NCBI RefSeq assembly: GCF_900109885.1
Contig: NZ_FOBS01000007.1
Coordinates: forward strand, 62,001-126,000
Reading direction: 5' to 3'
Origin: Syntrophus gentianae
Lineage (GTDB): Bacteria; Desulfobacterota; Syntrophia; Syntrophales; Syntrophaceae
DNA: 64,000 nt
The translations under genes and the position numbers were made by a program. This document shows, in pieces, positions 54,067 to 62,309 of this stretch. The notes beneath the pieces are model-generated. The model did not search any database. It saw only the letters and a list, made by a program, of their open reading frames with translations, and was not told the DNA's origin. Positions within the stretch are counted from its first letter, which is position 1. Every line of letters begins with the position of its first letter.

Positions 54067-55476
54067 CTAATCTTCGCCGAATATTTTGCCGGGATTCATG
54101 ATGCCGTTGGGATCGAAGGCTTTCTTGATTCTTTTCATGAGGTTCACTTTGCTCTCATCGGCAGCCAGCGTCAGATAATCCCTTTTCGCAAAGCCAAGAC
54201 CGTGTTCACCCGAAATCGTTCCACCCAAGGCGACCCCTTCCCGGCAGATCGCCTTCATGAGGTCTTTGGTCTTGCCGTAAAGCGTGCCGTCGGGATCCTT
54301 ACCCATGAGGCAGATATGCACATTGCCGTCTCCGGCATGACCGAGGGTAATAATCGGTATGCCGGAATCCACGCCTTTTTGCTTGATGGATTCCACGAAC
54401 TCGGCAATGGCGCTGCGAGGGACGACAACATCGGCGATATCCAGGGTGCCGTAAGACTGCAAGGCATAGTAGATCTTTTCCCGGAATTCCATCAGGTTTC
54501 TCTTGGCCCTTTCGGTTCCCGGAAGAAAAATATCAATGGCACCGTTACTCATGCAGATAGGGCTGATGGCATCCATCTGTTGCTGGATTTCATCCTCATT
54601 GGCCCCCTCAACGATAATGAGGAGAAAGGCCTCATGTTCACGAAAGGGAATTGTGGTGCCGCTGTATTGCTCCGTGATTCTGACGATGTCCTGCTCCATG
54701 AACTCGATTCCTGCCGGCAGAAGCCCCTGTCTCAATATTTCAGGGACACAACTTATGGCATCATGGAGACTGTGGAAGGGGATGAAGAGGATCTCCGTCT
54801 TTCCCGGAGGCGGCACCAGTTTCAACAGGACCCGGGTAATGACGGCCATGGTTCCTTCCGTACCGATAAGGAGCTGCGTCAGGTCGTAGGCGGTAGAACA
54901 TTTGACATACTTTCCCCCGGTCGAAATGATTTCCCCGCTGGGTAGAACGGCTTCCAGTCCCAGGACAAAATTCCTCGTGACCCCGTCTTTTACGGCCCTC
55001 ATGCCGCCAGCATTTGTAGCAACATTGCCGCCGATCGCCGAGCCGCTTTCACCCGGATAGATGGGATAGTGGAGTCCCTGTTCAGCCACTGCCTTGAGCA
55101 GATCGGCAAGGGTCACCCCCGCTTCGACATAGGCGGTAAAGTTGTTTCTGTCTATTTCCAGTATTTTGTTCATACGCTCCAGAGAGAGCACGATTCCACC
55201 ATAAATGGGCGCGGCGCCTCCGGAAAGACCCGTGCCGCTGCCGCGCGGGGTGACGGGAATCATGTTCCGCTCGGCTATCTTCAGGATGGCGGACACCTCA
55301 TCGCTTGTGGCAGGCCGGACGGCAACTTCCGGAGGAAATGATTTCCCGCCGAGCATTTCATCCCGTGCGTAATTTTCCAGGCCATCTCCGGTGAGGACAT
55401 GATTTTCACCGACTACAGCGGCCAACTGGGCCAGAATTTCAGCGGATACCTTACCGAATGGACTTTTGCTTTCCAT
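54067..55476 (-). CDS. FAD-linked 2-hydroxyacid oxidase (GlcD family)
   Basis: 469 residues, starting at ATG 55476 with AGGAGG upstream; earlier in-frame starts are not supported. FAD_binding_4 motifs: VTPRGSGTGLSGGAAPIYGG and YPGESGSAIGGNVATNAGG; the C-terminal FAD-oxidase domain has ITLGHAGDGNVH and GEHGLGFAKRDYL, ending NPGKIFG. The family oxidises glycolate, D-lactate or other D-2-hydroxyacids in a flavin-dependent way, usually with an Fe-S partner (GlcF) or electron-transfer flavoprotein. No partner is adjacent here. Confidence 0.9.
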   Translation of the reverse strand: MESKSPFGKVSAEILAQLAAVVGENHVLTGDGLENYARDEMLGGKSFPPEVAVRPATSDEVSAILKIAERNMIPVTPRGSGTGLSGGAAPIYGGIVLSLERMNKILEIDRNNFTAYVEAGVTLADLLKAVAEQGLHYPIYPGESGSAIGGNVATNAGGMRAVKDGVTRNFVLGLEAVLPSGEIISTGGKYVKCSTAYDLTQLLIGTEGTMAVITRVLLKLVPPPGKTEILFIPFHSLHDAISCVPEILRQGLLPAGIEFMEQDIVRITEQYSGTTIPFREHEAFLLIIVEGANEDEIQQQMDAISPICMSNGAIDIFLPGTERAKRNLMEFREKIYYALQSYGTLDIADVVVPRSAIAEFVESIKQKGVDSGIPIITLGHAGDGNVHICLMGKDPDGTLYGKTKDLMKAICREGVALGGTISGEHGLGFAKRDYLTLAADESKVNLMKRIKKAFDPNGIMNPGKIFGED

Positions 55477-55604
55477 CAATTCTCCTCCTTTATGGAGTTG
55501 CTGTTGATATTCGCACCCCATCATCTGGGGTAACCGGGATCGTATGTTGAATAAAGAGGCCTTGAGCTTATTGGGACGAAAAGAGGTCTGGTGCAGAATA
55601 AATG

Positions 55605-55654
55605 TTCCGGAAGGATGGGCGCTATCATCCATGCATACGCCCATCCTTCCGGAA
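55605..55654. repeat. Perfect 17-bp inverted repeat, hairpin after crotonase gene
   Basis: TTCCGGAAGGATGGGCG (55605-55621) and its exact complement (55638-55654) with a 16-base loop. It follows the end of the crotonase gene (minus strand) but has no T run. Confidence 0.6.
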
Positions 55655-55676
55655 AAAGAAGGAACAGGATCGGAGT

Positions 55677-56456
55677 TTACTTGTCTTTAAAATTCGCTTT
55701 CCGTTTTTCCAGCAGGGCCGTCATACCTTCGAACTTGTCTTCCGAAGCGCCCGCTAACGTAAAGCTGAGAATTTCAAAATCAAGCCCAGTTCCGAGATCG
55801 ACGTTCTGACCGGCGTTTATGGAAGCCTTCGCCATCTTCAGGCCGACTTTCGGCTTTGCCGCCAGTTTTTCCGCCAGCTCCAATGCCGCATTGTCAACTT
55901 CCGCCAAAGGAACCACTTTGTTGACCAGGCCATAACGTTCCGCTGTTGCCGCATCGATCATATCCCCCGTCAGGATCATCTCCTTGGCACGGGCCGCACC
56001 GACCAGTCTAGTCAATCGCTGCGTTCCGCCGGCACCGGGTAGGATTCCCAGATTGATTTCCGGCTGGCCGAATTTGGCATTGTCGGCTGCGATTCGCAGA
56101 TCGCAGGCCATGGCCAGTTCACAACCGCCTCCCAGAGTCAGTCCCTTGATGGCGGCAATCACGGGAAGAGGATAGTGATTGAGACTTTCACAGGCATTGC
56201 GGAAAGTCTGGAGGAAATCGTAAAGCTCAACGGGGGTCAGGTTGACCATTTCCTTGACATCCGCGCCCGCAGCAAAAGCCTTTTCCCCAACGCTGTTCAA
56301 GATGATGACCTTGACATTGCTGTCGGCTTCAATCTCACCTACGGCCTGTGTGATTTCCCGGAGGATGACACTGTTCAGGGGGTTCATGGGCGGCCGATTG
56401 AGCGATATTGTAGCAATCCTGCCTTCGGTCTTTACGATGATCGTTTCGTATGCCAT
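55677..56456 (-). CDS. Enoyl-CoA hydratase (crotonase family)
   Basis: 259 residues, typical length. The oxyanion-hole motif AFAAGADVKEM, then GLTLGGGCELAMACDLRIAA with the first Glu, and FGQPEINLGILPGAGGTQRL with the second. It hydrates crotonyl-CoA to 3-hydroxybutyryl-CoA. The upstream gene on the same strand is 3-hydroxybutyryl-CoA dehydrogenase, 19 bases before it. They share a promoter at 57366-57395. Confidence 0.95.
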   Translation of the reverse strand: MAYETIIVKTEGRIATISLNRPPMNPLNSVILREITQAVGEIEADSNVKVIILNSVGEKAFAAGADVKEMVNLTPVELYDFLQTFRNACESLNHYPLPVIAAIKGLTLGGGCELAMACDLRIAADNAKFGQPEINLGILPGAGGTQRLTRLVGAARAKEMILTGDMIDAATAERYGLVNKVVPLAEVDNAALELAEKLAAKPKVGLKMAKASINAGQNVDLGTGLDFEILSFTLAGASEDKFEGMTALLEKRKANFKDK

Positions 56457-56475
56457 TATGTATTGGTCCCCCTTG

Positions 56476-57330
56476 CTATTCGTATTTGTACCAGCCGGCG
56501 CCGGTCTTGCGGCCCAGCTGTCCTGCCTTCATCTTCAGTTTGAGGGCGAGGGGCGAATTCCAGCGGACTTCACCGGTTTCGGCAAATAAGTAATCCAGGA
56601 TGTGTTTGTTGATGTCCGCACCCACCAGATCCATCAGTTCGAAGGGACCCATGGGGTAATTGAGACCGAGTTTGACCGCCTTGTCGATGTCTTCCATCGT
56701 GGCCACGCCTTCTTCATAAAGTTTCAAGGCTTCCACGGCCGAGGCCATCATGATTCGATTGACGACGAAGCCGGGGGCATCCTTCTTGATGTCGACGGAA
56801 ATCTTGTTGAGCTGTTTGGTGAAGTCTTCCGTGGCCTTGACGGTCTCGTCAGAGGTAAAATAGCCCCGGATAATTTCAACAAGTTTCATGACTTGAGGAG
56901 GATTGAAGAAATGCATGCCGACGACCCTGTCCGGCCGCGTGGTGGCTGCGGCGATCTCGGTCAGAGACATGGATGAGGTATTGGAGGCCAATATGGCGTC
57001 TGCTCGGACAACTGAATCGAGTTTTGCAAAGGCATCCTGTTTGATCTTCAGGTTTTCGATGATGGCTTCGATAACGAAATCGCAGTCGGAAAAGTCTTCC
57101 ATCTGGACGGTTTTCTTGATTCTTCCAAGGGCCGCCTTCGCCTCGTCTTCGGTCATTTTTCCTTTTTTGATGGAACCGGCCATCAGTTTTTCCATCCGGG
57201 CAACACCGCCATCAACAAACTTCATATCAATATCGCCAAGAACGATTTCAACACCAAGTTGAGCCGCATGTTGGGCAATACCGCCGCCCATCGCACCGGC
57301 GCCAAGAACTCCAAGTTTTTTTACCGCCAT
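56476..57330 (-). CDS. 3-hydroxybutyryl-CoA dehydrogenase
   Basis: 284 residues from ATG 57330, nine bases after GAGGAGG; ATG 57336 is also possible but too close. The Rossmann motif VLGAGAMGGGIAQ, the catalytic His in GMHFFNPPQVMKLVE, and MIMASAVEALKLYEEGVA-like helical C-terminal domain are clear. It converts 3-hydroxybutyryl-CoA to acetoacetyl-CoA with NAD(P). It is the first gene of the two-gene unit with the crotonase. Confidence 0.95.
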   Translation of the reverse strand: MAVKKLGVLGAGAMGGGIAQHAAQLGVEIVLGDIDMKFVDGGVARMEKLMAGSIKKGKMTEDEAKAALGRIKKTVQMEDFSDCDFVIEAIIENLKIKQDAFAKLDSVVRADAILASNTSSMSLTEIAAATTRPDRVVGMHFFNPPQVMKLVEIIRGYFTSDETVKATEDFTKQLNKISVDIKKDAPGFVVNRIMMASAVEALKLYEEGVATMEDIDKAVKLGLNYPMGPFELMDLVGADINKHILDYLFAETGEVRWNSPLALKLKMKAGQLGRKTGAGWYKYE

Positions 57331-57909
57331 TTGCATAATCCTCCTCTAAGCTGATATTTTACGGGGTTATACATTCAGAGAAATAGAGCTGTCAAGGCTT
57401 TTATCCGAAAGTAGGTGCTGTTGCTGATATAATGGGAATATCTGCATTGTGTCACTTCAACAAATATCAGCAATCAACAAAATGTTTTCAATAGAAAAAT
57501 CAGCATCTCATACACGGACAAAGGCCGTATCATCTCAGAAAAGATGCAAAAGGGGATAATAATGTGTTATTATAAAAAAATAAGAAAAGGAAAGAGAGAT
57601 AAATGCTCCGATGCGCACGAAACGGCGCAGGAAGTGTATCTATATTATTTATGCTCAGGGTGGGGAACAAGGTCATGTCCAGGGAACGGGTAAATCGGCG
57701 GCAGAAGGATATTGCCCGGTTGCTGCGAGGGAAAAAACAGTCCGTCAAAGACAAATTTCGCAAAGAACGGGGTAAAAAGTCCGGTTCACGAAGCCGTCAT
57801 TTTGTTGATGGCGTATCTATAAACGGATGACCGCAATGATACACTTTGTTTAAGTCGTTCAAGATCATTTGACTGGGAAACCAGGAACTCAGGCAGAGGA
57901 ATACGATAT
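57331..57909. other. Divergent intergenic region before DUF4301 gene
   Basis: About 580 bases. It contains the promoter of the minus-strand unit at 57366-57395. A small basic open frame (57675-57830, MSRERVNRRQKDIARLLRGK...) could be a 51-residue protein, but I see no ribosome site or family, so I do not call it. Confidence 0.4.
57366..57395 (-). promoter_or_regulatory. Probable sigma-70 promoter of hydroxybutyryl-CoA dehydrogenase / crotonase unit
   Basis: Minus strand: TTGACA (57395-57390), 18-base spacer, TATAAC (57371-57366), giving a leader of about 30 bases. Confidence 0.6.
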
Positions 57910-59469
57910 ATGAATTCAGAAGTTTTATTCTCCGATAAGGACAAGGCTCAGATTGAGAGGCAGGGGTTATCCGTTGATCAGGTCATGGAACAGATCCAGA
58001 TATTTCGGGAGGGGGCTGCCCCGCTGAAATTGAACCGACCCTGCACGCTTCATGATGGAATCCGCGTCATCGGGGAAGAGGAAGGCAAAGCCCTGGAGAC
58101 CCTGCATGATGAAGAAGCCCGAGCCGGACGGATGCTGAAGTTTGTCCCGGCTTCAGGGGCGGCCAGTCGCATGTTTAAAGACTGGTATTGGATCATGGCG
58201 AAGGGGATCGAAGAATATACGGAGACAGGTTCAAAGATTGATTTCTTGAAGGAGATTAAAGACATCCTCTTAGGGGATCTAAAGAAATACGCTTTTTTTG
58301 AAGATTTGAAGGCCGTTGTCGCCGAAGGCGGACAGAATCTCGATGAACTCATGAAAAAAGGAGAAATTCGGACGATCCTGTCTTCTATTCTCACAGCGGA
58401 TGGTATGAATTATGGTCAACTTCCCAAGGCTCTTTTGAAATTTCATAAGTCTCCAGAAGGTTCTCGGGCAGCCATTGAAGAACATCTCGTGGAAGCAGCG
58501 CTTTATGCGAAGGATGCCGGAGGGAGGTGTCGGCTCCATTTTACGGTTTCCGTAGAGCACGAAAAGGCTGTTGCAGAATTCCTGAAGCAGAAGGCCGCAG
58601 TCTATGAAAAACGTCTGGATGCGTCTTTTGATCTTTCCCTGTCCGTCCAGCATGCGTACACGGATACTCTGGCCGTAGATATGAATGGTTTACCTTTCCG
58701 GAATCCGGATGGTACCCTGGTCTTTCGTCCCGGAGGTCATGGTGCGCTGCTGGAAAATCTGAATCTGTTGGATGGGGATATCATTTTCATCAAGAATATC
58801 GATAATGTCGTTCCCGATTCCCTGAAGTCTGTAACGGTTCTTTACAAGAAAATTCTGGGGGGGTACCTGATCAAGCTTCAGAAAGTCATCTTTGCTTATG
58901 CGGCCCAACTTGCCGCGGGTGGCGTATCTGAAAAAGAACTGGGGAGAATTGTTGAATTCTGCAAGAAGGACCTCTGTCTATCCTTCCCGGCGGATTTTCC
59001 TGAAAAACCCTTGTCGGTACGATGCGAGCAGGTCTTCCAGAAACTGAATCGTCCTCTGCGGGTTTGCGGCGTCGTTCGTAATGTGGGTGAACCGGGCGGT
59101 GGACCTTTCTGGGTTGAGGATGAAGACGGCGCCTTGTCTCTTCAGATTGTCGAGGAAGCTCAAATCAACCCGAACTCGGAGTCACAGCGTACTCTTTGGA
59201 AGACCGCGACGCATTTCAATCCCGTGGATCTGGTCTGCGGCGTTCGGGATTATTCGTCACAAAAATTTGACTTGAAACAATTCATAAATCGCAAAGCAAT
59301 ATTCATTGCACGGAAAACGGAAAAGGGACGGGAACTGCAGGCATTGGAGCTGCCTGGATTGTGGAATGGCGCCATGGCCGACTGGAATACCGTTTTCGTT
59401 GAAGTCCCCCTGGAGACCTTCAATCCCGTTAAAACAGTCAATGATCTCTTAAGACCACAGCACCAGTAG
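57910..59469 (+). CDS. DUF4301 family protein
   Basis: 519 residues. The family sequence runs over nearly the whole length: MEQIQIFREGAAPLKLNRP, FVPASGAASRMFKDW, YGQLPKALLKFHK, RCRLHFTVSVEHE, FRPGGHGALLENLN, DGDIIFIKNIDNVVPD, LRVCGVVRNVGEPGGGPFWV, and the end FVEVPLETFNPVKTVNDLL. The ASGAASRM and GDGIIF-like motifs recall nucleotidyltransferases with an N-terminal substrate binding loop, but the activity of DUF4301 is unknown. Start ATG 57910. Confidence 0.85.
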   Translation: MNSEVLFSDKDKAQIERQGLSVDQVMEQIQIFREGAAPLKLNRPCTLHDGIRVIGEEEGKALETLHDEEARAGRMLKFVPASGAASRMFKDWYWIMAKGIEEYTETGSKIDFLKEIKDILLGDLKKYAFFEDLKAVVAEGGQNLDELMKKGEIRTILSSILTADGMNYGQLPKALLKFHKSPEGSRAAIEEHLVEAALYAKDAGGRCRLHFTVSVEHEKAVAEFLKQKAAVYEKRLDASFDLSLSVQHAYTDTLAVDMNGLPFRNPDGTLVFRPGGHGALLENLNLLDGDIIFIKNIDNVVPDSLKSVTVLYKKILGGYLIKLQKVIFAYAAQLAAGGVSEKELGRIVEFCKKDLCLSFPADFPEKPLSVRCEQVFQKLNRPLRVCGVVRNVGEPGGGPFWVEDEDGALSLQIVEEAQINPNSESQRTLWKTATHFNPVDLVCGVRDYSSQKFDLKQFINRKAIFIARKTEKGRELQALELPGLWNGAMADWNTVFVEVPLETFNPVKTVNDLLRPQHQ

Positions 59470-59586
59470 AAAGAGATCCTTGATTTAAAGAAAGAAACGA
59501 ATCGTTTTGACAACTCGGTTGCCTGCTGATCAAAAACTTACCATGGCGGGTGAGGTTGCAGATTACAAACAAACAAAGGAATGGAA

Positions 59587-59634
59587 AAACAAAACACCAT
59601 CAGGACATGGCACGCAAGGGGCATGTCCTGATGG
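59587..59634 (-). terminator. Minus-strand terminator of HesB-like gene
   Basis: A 13-bp perfect stem (59597-59609 with 59622-59634, loop of 12 bases). On the minus strand it is followed by TGTTTTGTTTTT, ending near 59587. Confidence 0.75.
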
Positions 59635-59713
59635 GATGACTGTTATTGTTACCATGTAACCGGCGGAATTTCCCGGTTTGTCAACTCAGTCAACGAAGTT
59701 GCCGGAATCCTCA

Positions 59714-60061
59714 TCATTTAAAATCTTCACAACTTTCACAGATGTTCCTACATCCACCAAAAACGCCGCCCTTCCAGTGCTTCATGAGTTCCGAATTCAG
59801 AATGTAACCGGAACCAAAAGTGGAGTGCACATAGTCGATGCTTATGGGGTTTGCCTTTTCAAAAAGGGATTTTTCGACGAGGAACGTCACACCTCTATCC
59901 GTGAACACCTCATCATCTTCCTTTTGCTCATCCAGAGCCATCACAAGAAATGGTCCCCTCCATCCGCCTTCAGTTACCAAGATTCTGATCGCCTGAAGTC
60001 CTTTCTGCTCTGCCAGGAACTCTTTGATCTTTTTCGACGCCTCTTCGCTTACTTCAAACAT
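59714..60061 (-). CDS. HesB/IscA-like protein with Cys-rich tail
   Basis: 115 residues. It starts MFEVSEEASKKIKEFLAEQ and has the HesB/IscA beta fold (IRILVTEGGWRGPFLVMALDE, then YVHSTFGSGYILNSEL). The usual IscA CxC pair is replaced by GGCRNICESCEDF at the end, so three Cys near the C-terminus. This subfamily is found in anaerobic deltaproteobacteria and may bind iron or Fe-S clusters. AAAGGAG precedes the ATG. A consensus promoter is at 60126-60154. Confidence 0.8.
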   Translation of the reverse strand: MFEVSEEASKKIKEFLAEQKGLQAIRILVTEGGWRGPFLVMALDEQKEDDEVFTDRGVTFLVEKSLFEKANPISIDYVHSTFGSGYILNSELMKHWKGGVFGGCRNICESCEDFK

Positions 60062-60125
60062 GAGGAACTCCTTTCTGTAAAATGTGATCAGTTTCCATCA
60101 GATTACATTATATAACATTTTATTA

Positions 60126-60154
60126 CATATAATTCACTTATCCGACACTGTCAA
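60126..60154 (-). promoter_or_regulatory. Probable sigma-70 promoter of HesB-like gene
   Basis: Minus strand: TTGACA (60154-60149), 17-base spacer, TATATG (60131-60126), leader of about 58 bases to the ATG at 60061. Confidence 0.6.
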
Positions 60155-60248
60155 GGTCCGTTATTTCCGAGTGCCCATGTCACAGTTCAGCCTTGAAAAA
60201 ATCTGAATTGTAAAGGATTATTATTCCGTTGCTTGAAAGGAGGGGCAG

Positions 60249-60716
60249 ATGAAGAAGGCTTTGGTGATTTATTCAACCAGATCGAACGAGACGGGAAGGC
60301 TTGCAGAACTCATCGAGGTAGGAATAAAATCAGAAGGAATAGACGTAATGGTGGCTAAGGTTAGCGAGATCGAGAAAAAAGGCATCCAGCTTGAAAACTG
60401 TGACGCCCTCGTCCTCGGATCACCGACGTACAAGGGAGAGATGCTCCAGGAGATGAAGACCTTTCTCTTCACCCTGGAAGCGGCGGACTTGAGCTCTAAA
60501 GTGGGGGGAGCGTTCGGTGCTTTCGGATGGAGTGGAGAAGCGTCGAGGCGAATTTTTGATACCATGAAAAATATTTTCAAGATGAAAATGGTTGATAAAC
60601 CCTTAAGGGTAAAGTCATCTTCCGAAACAGGCGGGGCAATTGAGGCAAAGAAATATGGCAGGGACATCGCAAAAATAGTGAGATATGGAAGGGAAATTGC
60701 GCGAATGATGCAATGA
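60249..60716 (+). CDS. Flavodoxin-like protein
   Basis: 155 residues. The FMN phosphate loop is at the N-terminus (VIYSTRSNETGRLAELIEVG), then LGSPTYKGEMLQEMKTFL (50s loop) and GAFGAFGWSGEASRRI (90s loop), typical for the flavodoxin domain of FprA-type flavodiiron proteins, but without the metallo-beta-lactamase domain. It probably transfers electrons in oxidative-stress defence. GGAGG is upstream of the ATG. It overlaps no gene; the peroxiredoxin gene starts 56 bases after. Confidence 0.88.
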   Translation: MKKALVIYSTRSNETGRLAELIEVGIKSEGIDVMVAKVSEIEKKGIQLENCDALVLGSPTYKGEMLQEMKTFLFTLEAADLSSKVGGAFGAFGWSGEASRRIFDTMKNIFKMKMVDKPLRVKSSSETGGAIEAKKYGRDIAKIVRYGREIARMMQ

Positions 60717-60772
60717 GCCCTTACAATGGACCTCTGCAACATTTTCAAGGCCATCCCTGGGAGGTGTTCCTC

Positions 60773-61267
60773 ATGGCGGCAATCTTGAAAAAAGGTGATC
60801 AAGCACCTGATTTCATCCTTACCAATCAGTTCGGTAAGACCATAAAACTGGGAGATTTCAAGGGCCGGAAACTCATTGTCTATTTCTATCCCAGGTCGGA
60901 TACCACCAGTTGAATCAGGCAGATCGAAGCCGTGCAGGACGCACAGGCCAAACTGCATGACATGGGGGTGGAAGTGCTGGGGATCAGTCCGGATTCTTCA
61001 GATGTGCAAAAAAAGGTCAACGATAGACTTGATCTGAAATTTTCTCTTCTGTCAGATGCTGACCATTCGGTAGCCGATGCTTATGGTGTATGGGATAAGT
61101 ACACCGGAATCATCCGCTCTACCTTCTTCATCGATGAAAATGGCATGATCCTGGCGGCCTGGTACAAGACATGTCGAAAACACCGTCCCCAAGGCAGTGA
61201 TGGGTGTCCCAGGCATTGCCGAAGGTGGATCTCCAGCTTGAGTGATTCCGAACAGGATTATCGTTGA
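60773..61267 (+). CDS. Bcp-type peroxiredoxin, probable selenoprotein; C-terminal frameshift
   Basis: From ATG 60773 (GGAGG nine bases upstream) the frame passes an in-frame UGA at 60911-60913 and continues to 61265-61267. The sequence before and after the UGA is Bcp-like: KGDQAPDFILTNQFGKTIKL, YFYPRSDTTS-U-IRQIEAVQDAQAKL, LGISPDSSDVQKK, FSLLSDADHSVADAYGVW, RSTFFIDENGMI. The UGA is exactly where the peroxidatic Cys of the family sits, so Sec47 is expected; no resolving Cys follows at +5, so a 1-Cys mechanism. After WYKTCR the family end NTVPKAVMGV is found in another frame, ending at 61239-61241: one extra base or sequencing indel near 61177-61181. If translated as written, the last 30 residues are non-native. 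Confidence 0.82.
60911..60948 (+). promoter_or_regulatory. Peroxiredoxin UGA(Sec) codon with SECIS-type hairpin
   Basis: UGA at 60911-60913. GCC (60929-60931) pairs with GGC (60946-60948) and GUGC (60932-60935) with GCAC (60941-60944), with a single bulged A (60945) and loop AGGAC (60936-60940). Position, bulge and GG-containing loop resemble the E. coli fdhF SECIS. Confidence 0.6.
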
Positions 61268-61334
61268 CAGTGTTACAAACCTTAGTGAGGCAAACACCGG
61301 ATTAACAAGAAACAGGGATGAAAGAAGCTGCGAA

Positions 61335-62309
61335 TCAGATCATCCAGGCGGAAACGACTTCCGGGGAAACCGCTATGGCTTCGATTGATGAGCTCTGGCT
61401 TCCGAAAAGGCAGGTCACTGCGACGTTCACATCCTTCGGGGCGTCGCTGTAACGGGCGCAGATCGCTGCGGCAAGTTGAATCATTTCGGCGTTGCCTCCG
61501 CCGGGAATCAGGACGGTTGGCCCCCGGAAGGATGCCATGTAAACCGTGATATCCCCGTTTTTCGTCAACTTTTGAATCGCTTCATTATCAATCCGGTTCC
61601 TTCCGACAATGATCTTCGTTGTTTCATTGATCCGGAAGTGTCGGCCGAATTTCAACAGTTCGATATCCCAGCGGGAATAATCCTTCTTGTGATTGAAAAG
61701 ATCTCTGAGCCTTTTGCTGAACATTGGATCGGTGAGGAGGCAACCACCGGCAGGGGGGGCATAATCGGAGATGCCGTAATGTTCGGCCAGTTCGATCTGG
61801 ATTTTCCGACCCCGTCCTGAAATCGCCAGCAACAGCTCCCGCTGAACCTTCCCTTCGATTTCCGGCTTTGTTTCCGGCAGCAGCCTGGCGGACAATGGCC
61901 TCAGGATGAAATCGCGGTATCCGGAATTTTTCGCAACCACGCCCAGCATCTGTTTCCCCTGCGACATGGGGCGCTGTCCGAGAACTTCCCCCGTAAAGAG
62001 AAAATCGGCTTCCATTTCGCTCATCCTGTCCCCGGCAATTTTCAACATCAGGGTGTGACAATCAATGCAGGGGTTCAAGTTCTTTCCGTATCCGTATCGG
62101 GGAGACCGAAGCATCTGCAAATGTTCGTCGGTGATATCCAGAACGATCAGGGGAAGACCGATCTGCGCGGCTGCTTCCCTGGCCTTCCGGGCACTGAAGA
62201 AAGGGGTTTCGAAGGTGATCCCCAGGACATCGATCCCCTGATCCTGAATAACCTTCACAGCAAGGATGCTGTCCAGACCTCCGGAAAATACTGAAATTCC
62301 TCTGACCAT
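61335..62309 (-). CDS. PP-loop tRNA thiolation enzyme (MnmA/ThiI-like)
   Basis: 324 residues. The ATP pyrophosphatase P-loop SGGLDSILA is at residues 9-17, followed by CIDCHTLML (CxxC), FTGEVLGQRPMSQG and PPAGGCLLTD. This is the MnmA/ThiI-like group that transfers sulfur to uridine in tRNA (4-thiouridine or 2-thiouridine). Its length is shorter than MnmA and lacks the rhodanese domain of ThiI. The ATG shares one base with the stop of the LysM gene upstream, so they are co-translated. The exact tRNA position is not certain. Confidence 0.85.
   Translation of the reverse strand: MVRGISVFSGGLDSILAVKVIQDQGIDVLGITFETPFFSARKAREAAAQIGLPLIVLDITDEHLQMLRSPRYGYGKNLNPCIDCHTLMLKIAGDRMSEMEADFLFTGEVLGQRPMSQGKQMLGVVAKNSGYRDFILRPLSARLLPETKPEIEGKVQRELLLAISGRGRKIQIELAEHYGISDYAPPAGGCLLTDPMFSKRLRDLFNHKKDYSRWDIELLKFGRHFRINETTKIIVGRNRIDNEAIQKLTKNGDITVYMASFRGPTVLIPGGGNAEMIQLAAAICARYSDAPKDVNVAVTCLFGSQSSSIEAIAVSPEVVSAWMI

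Noticed and set aside
57675-57830. Small basic protein of 51 residues
   Set aside because: No ribosome site, no family resemblance; competing frames of similar length exist.
59714-59720. Selenocysteine at the end of the HesB-like gene (two consecutive TGA)
   Set aside because: Consecutive stop codons directly at the natural end; no family sequence follows.
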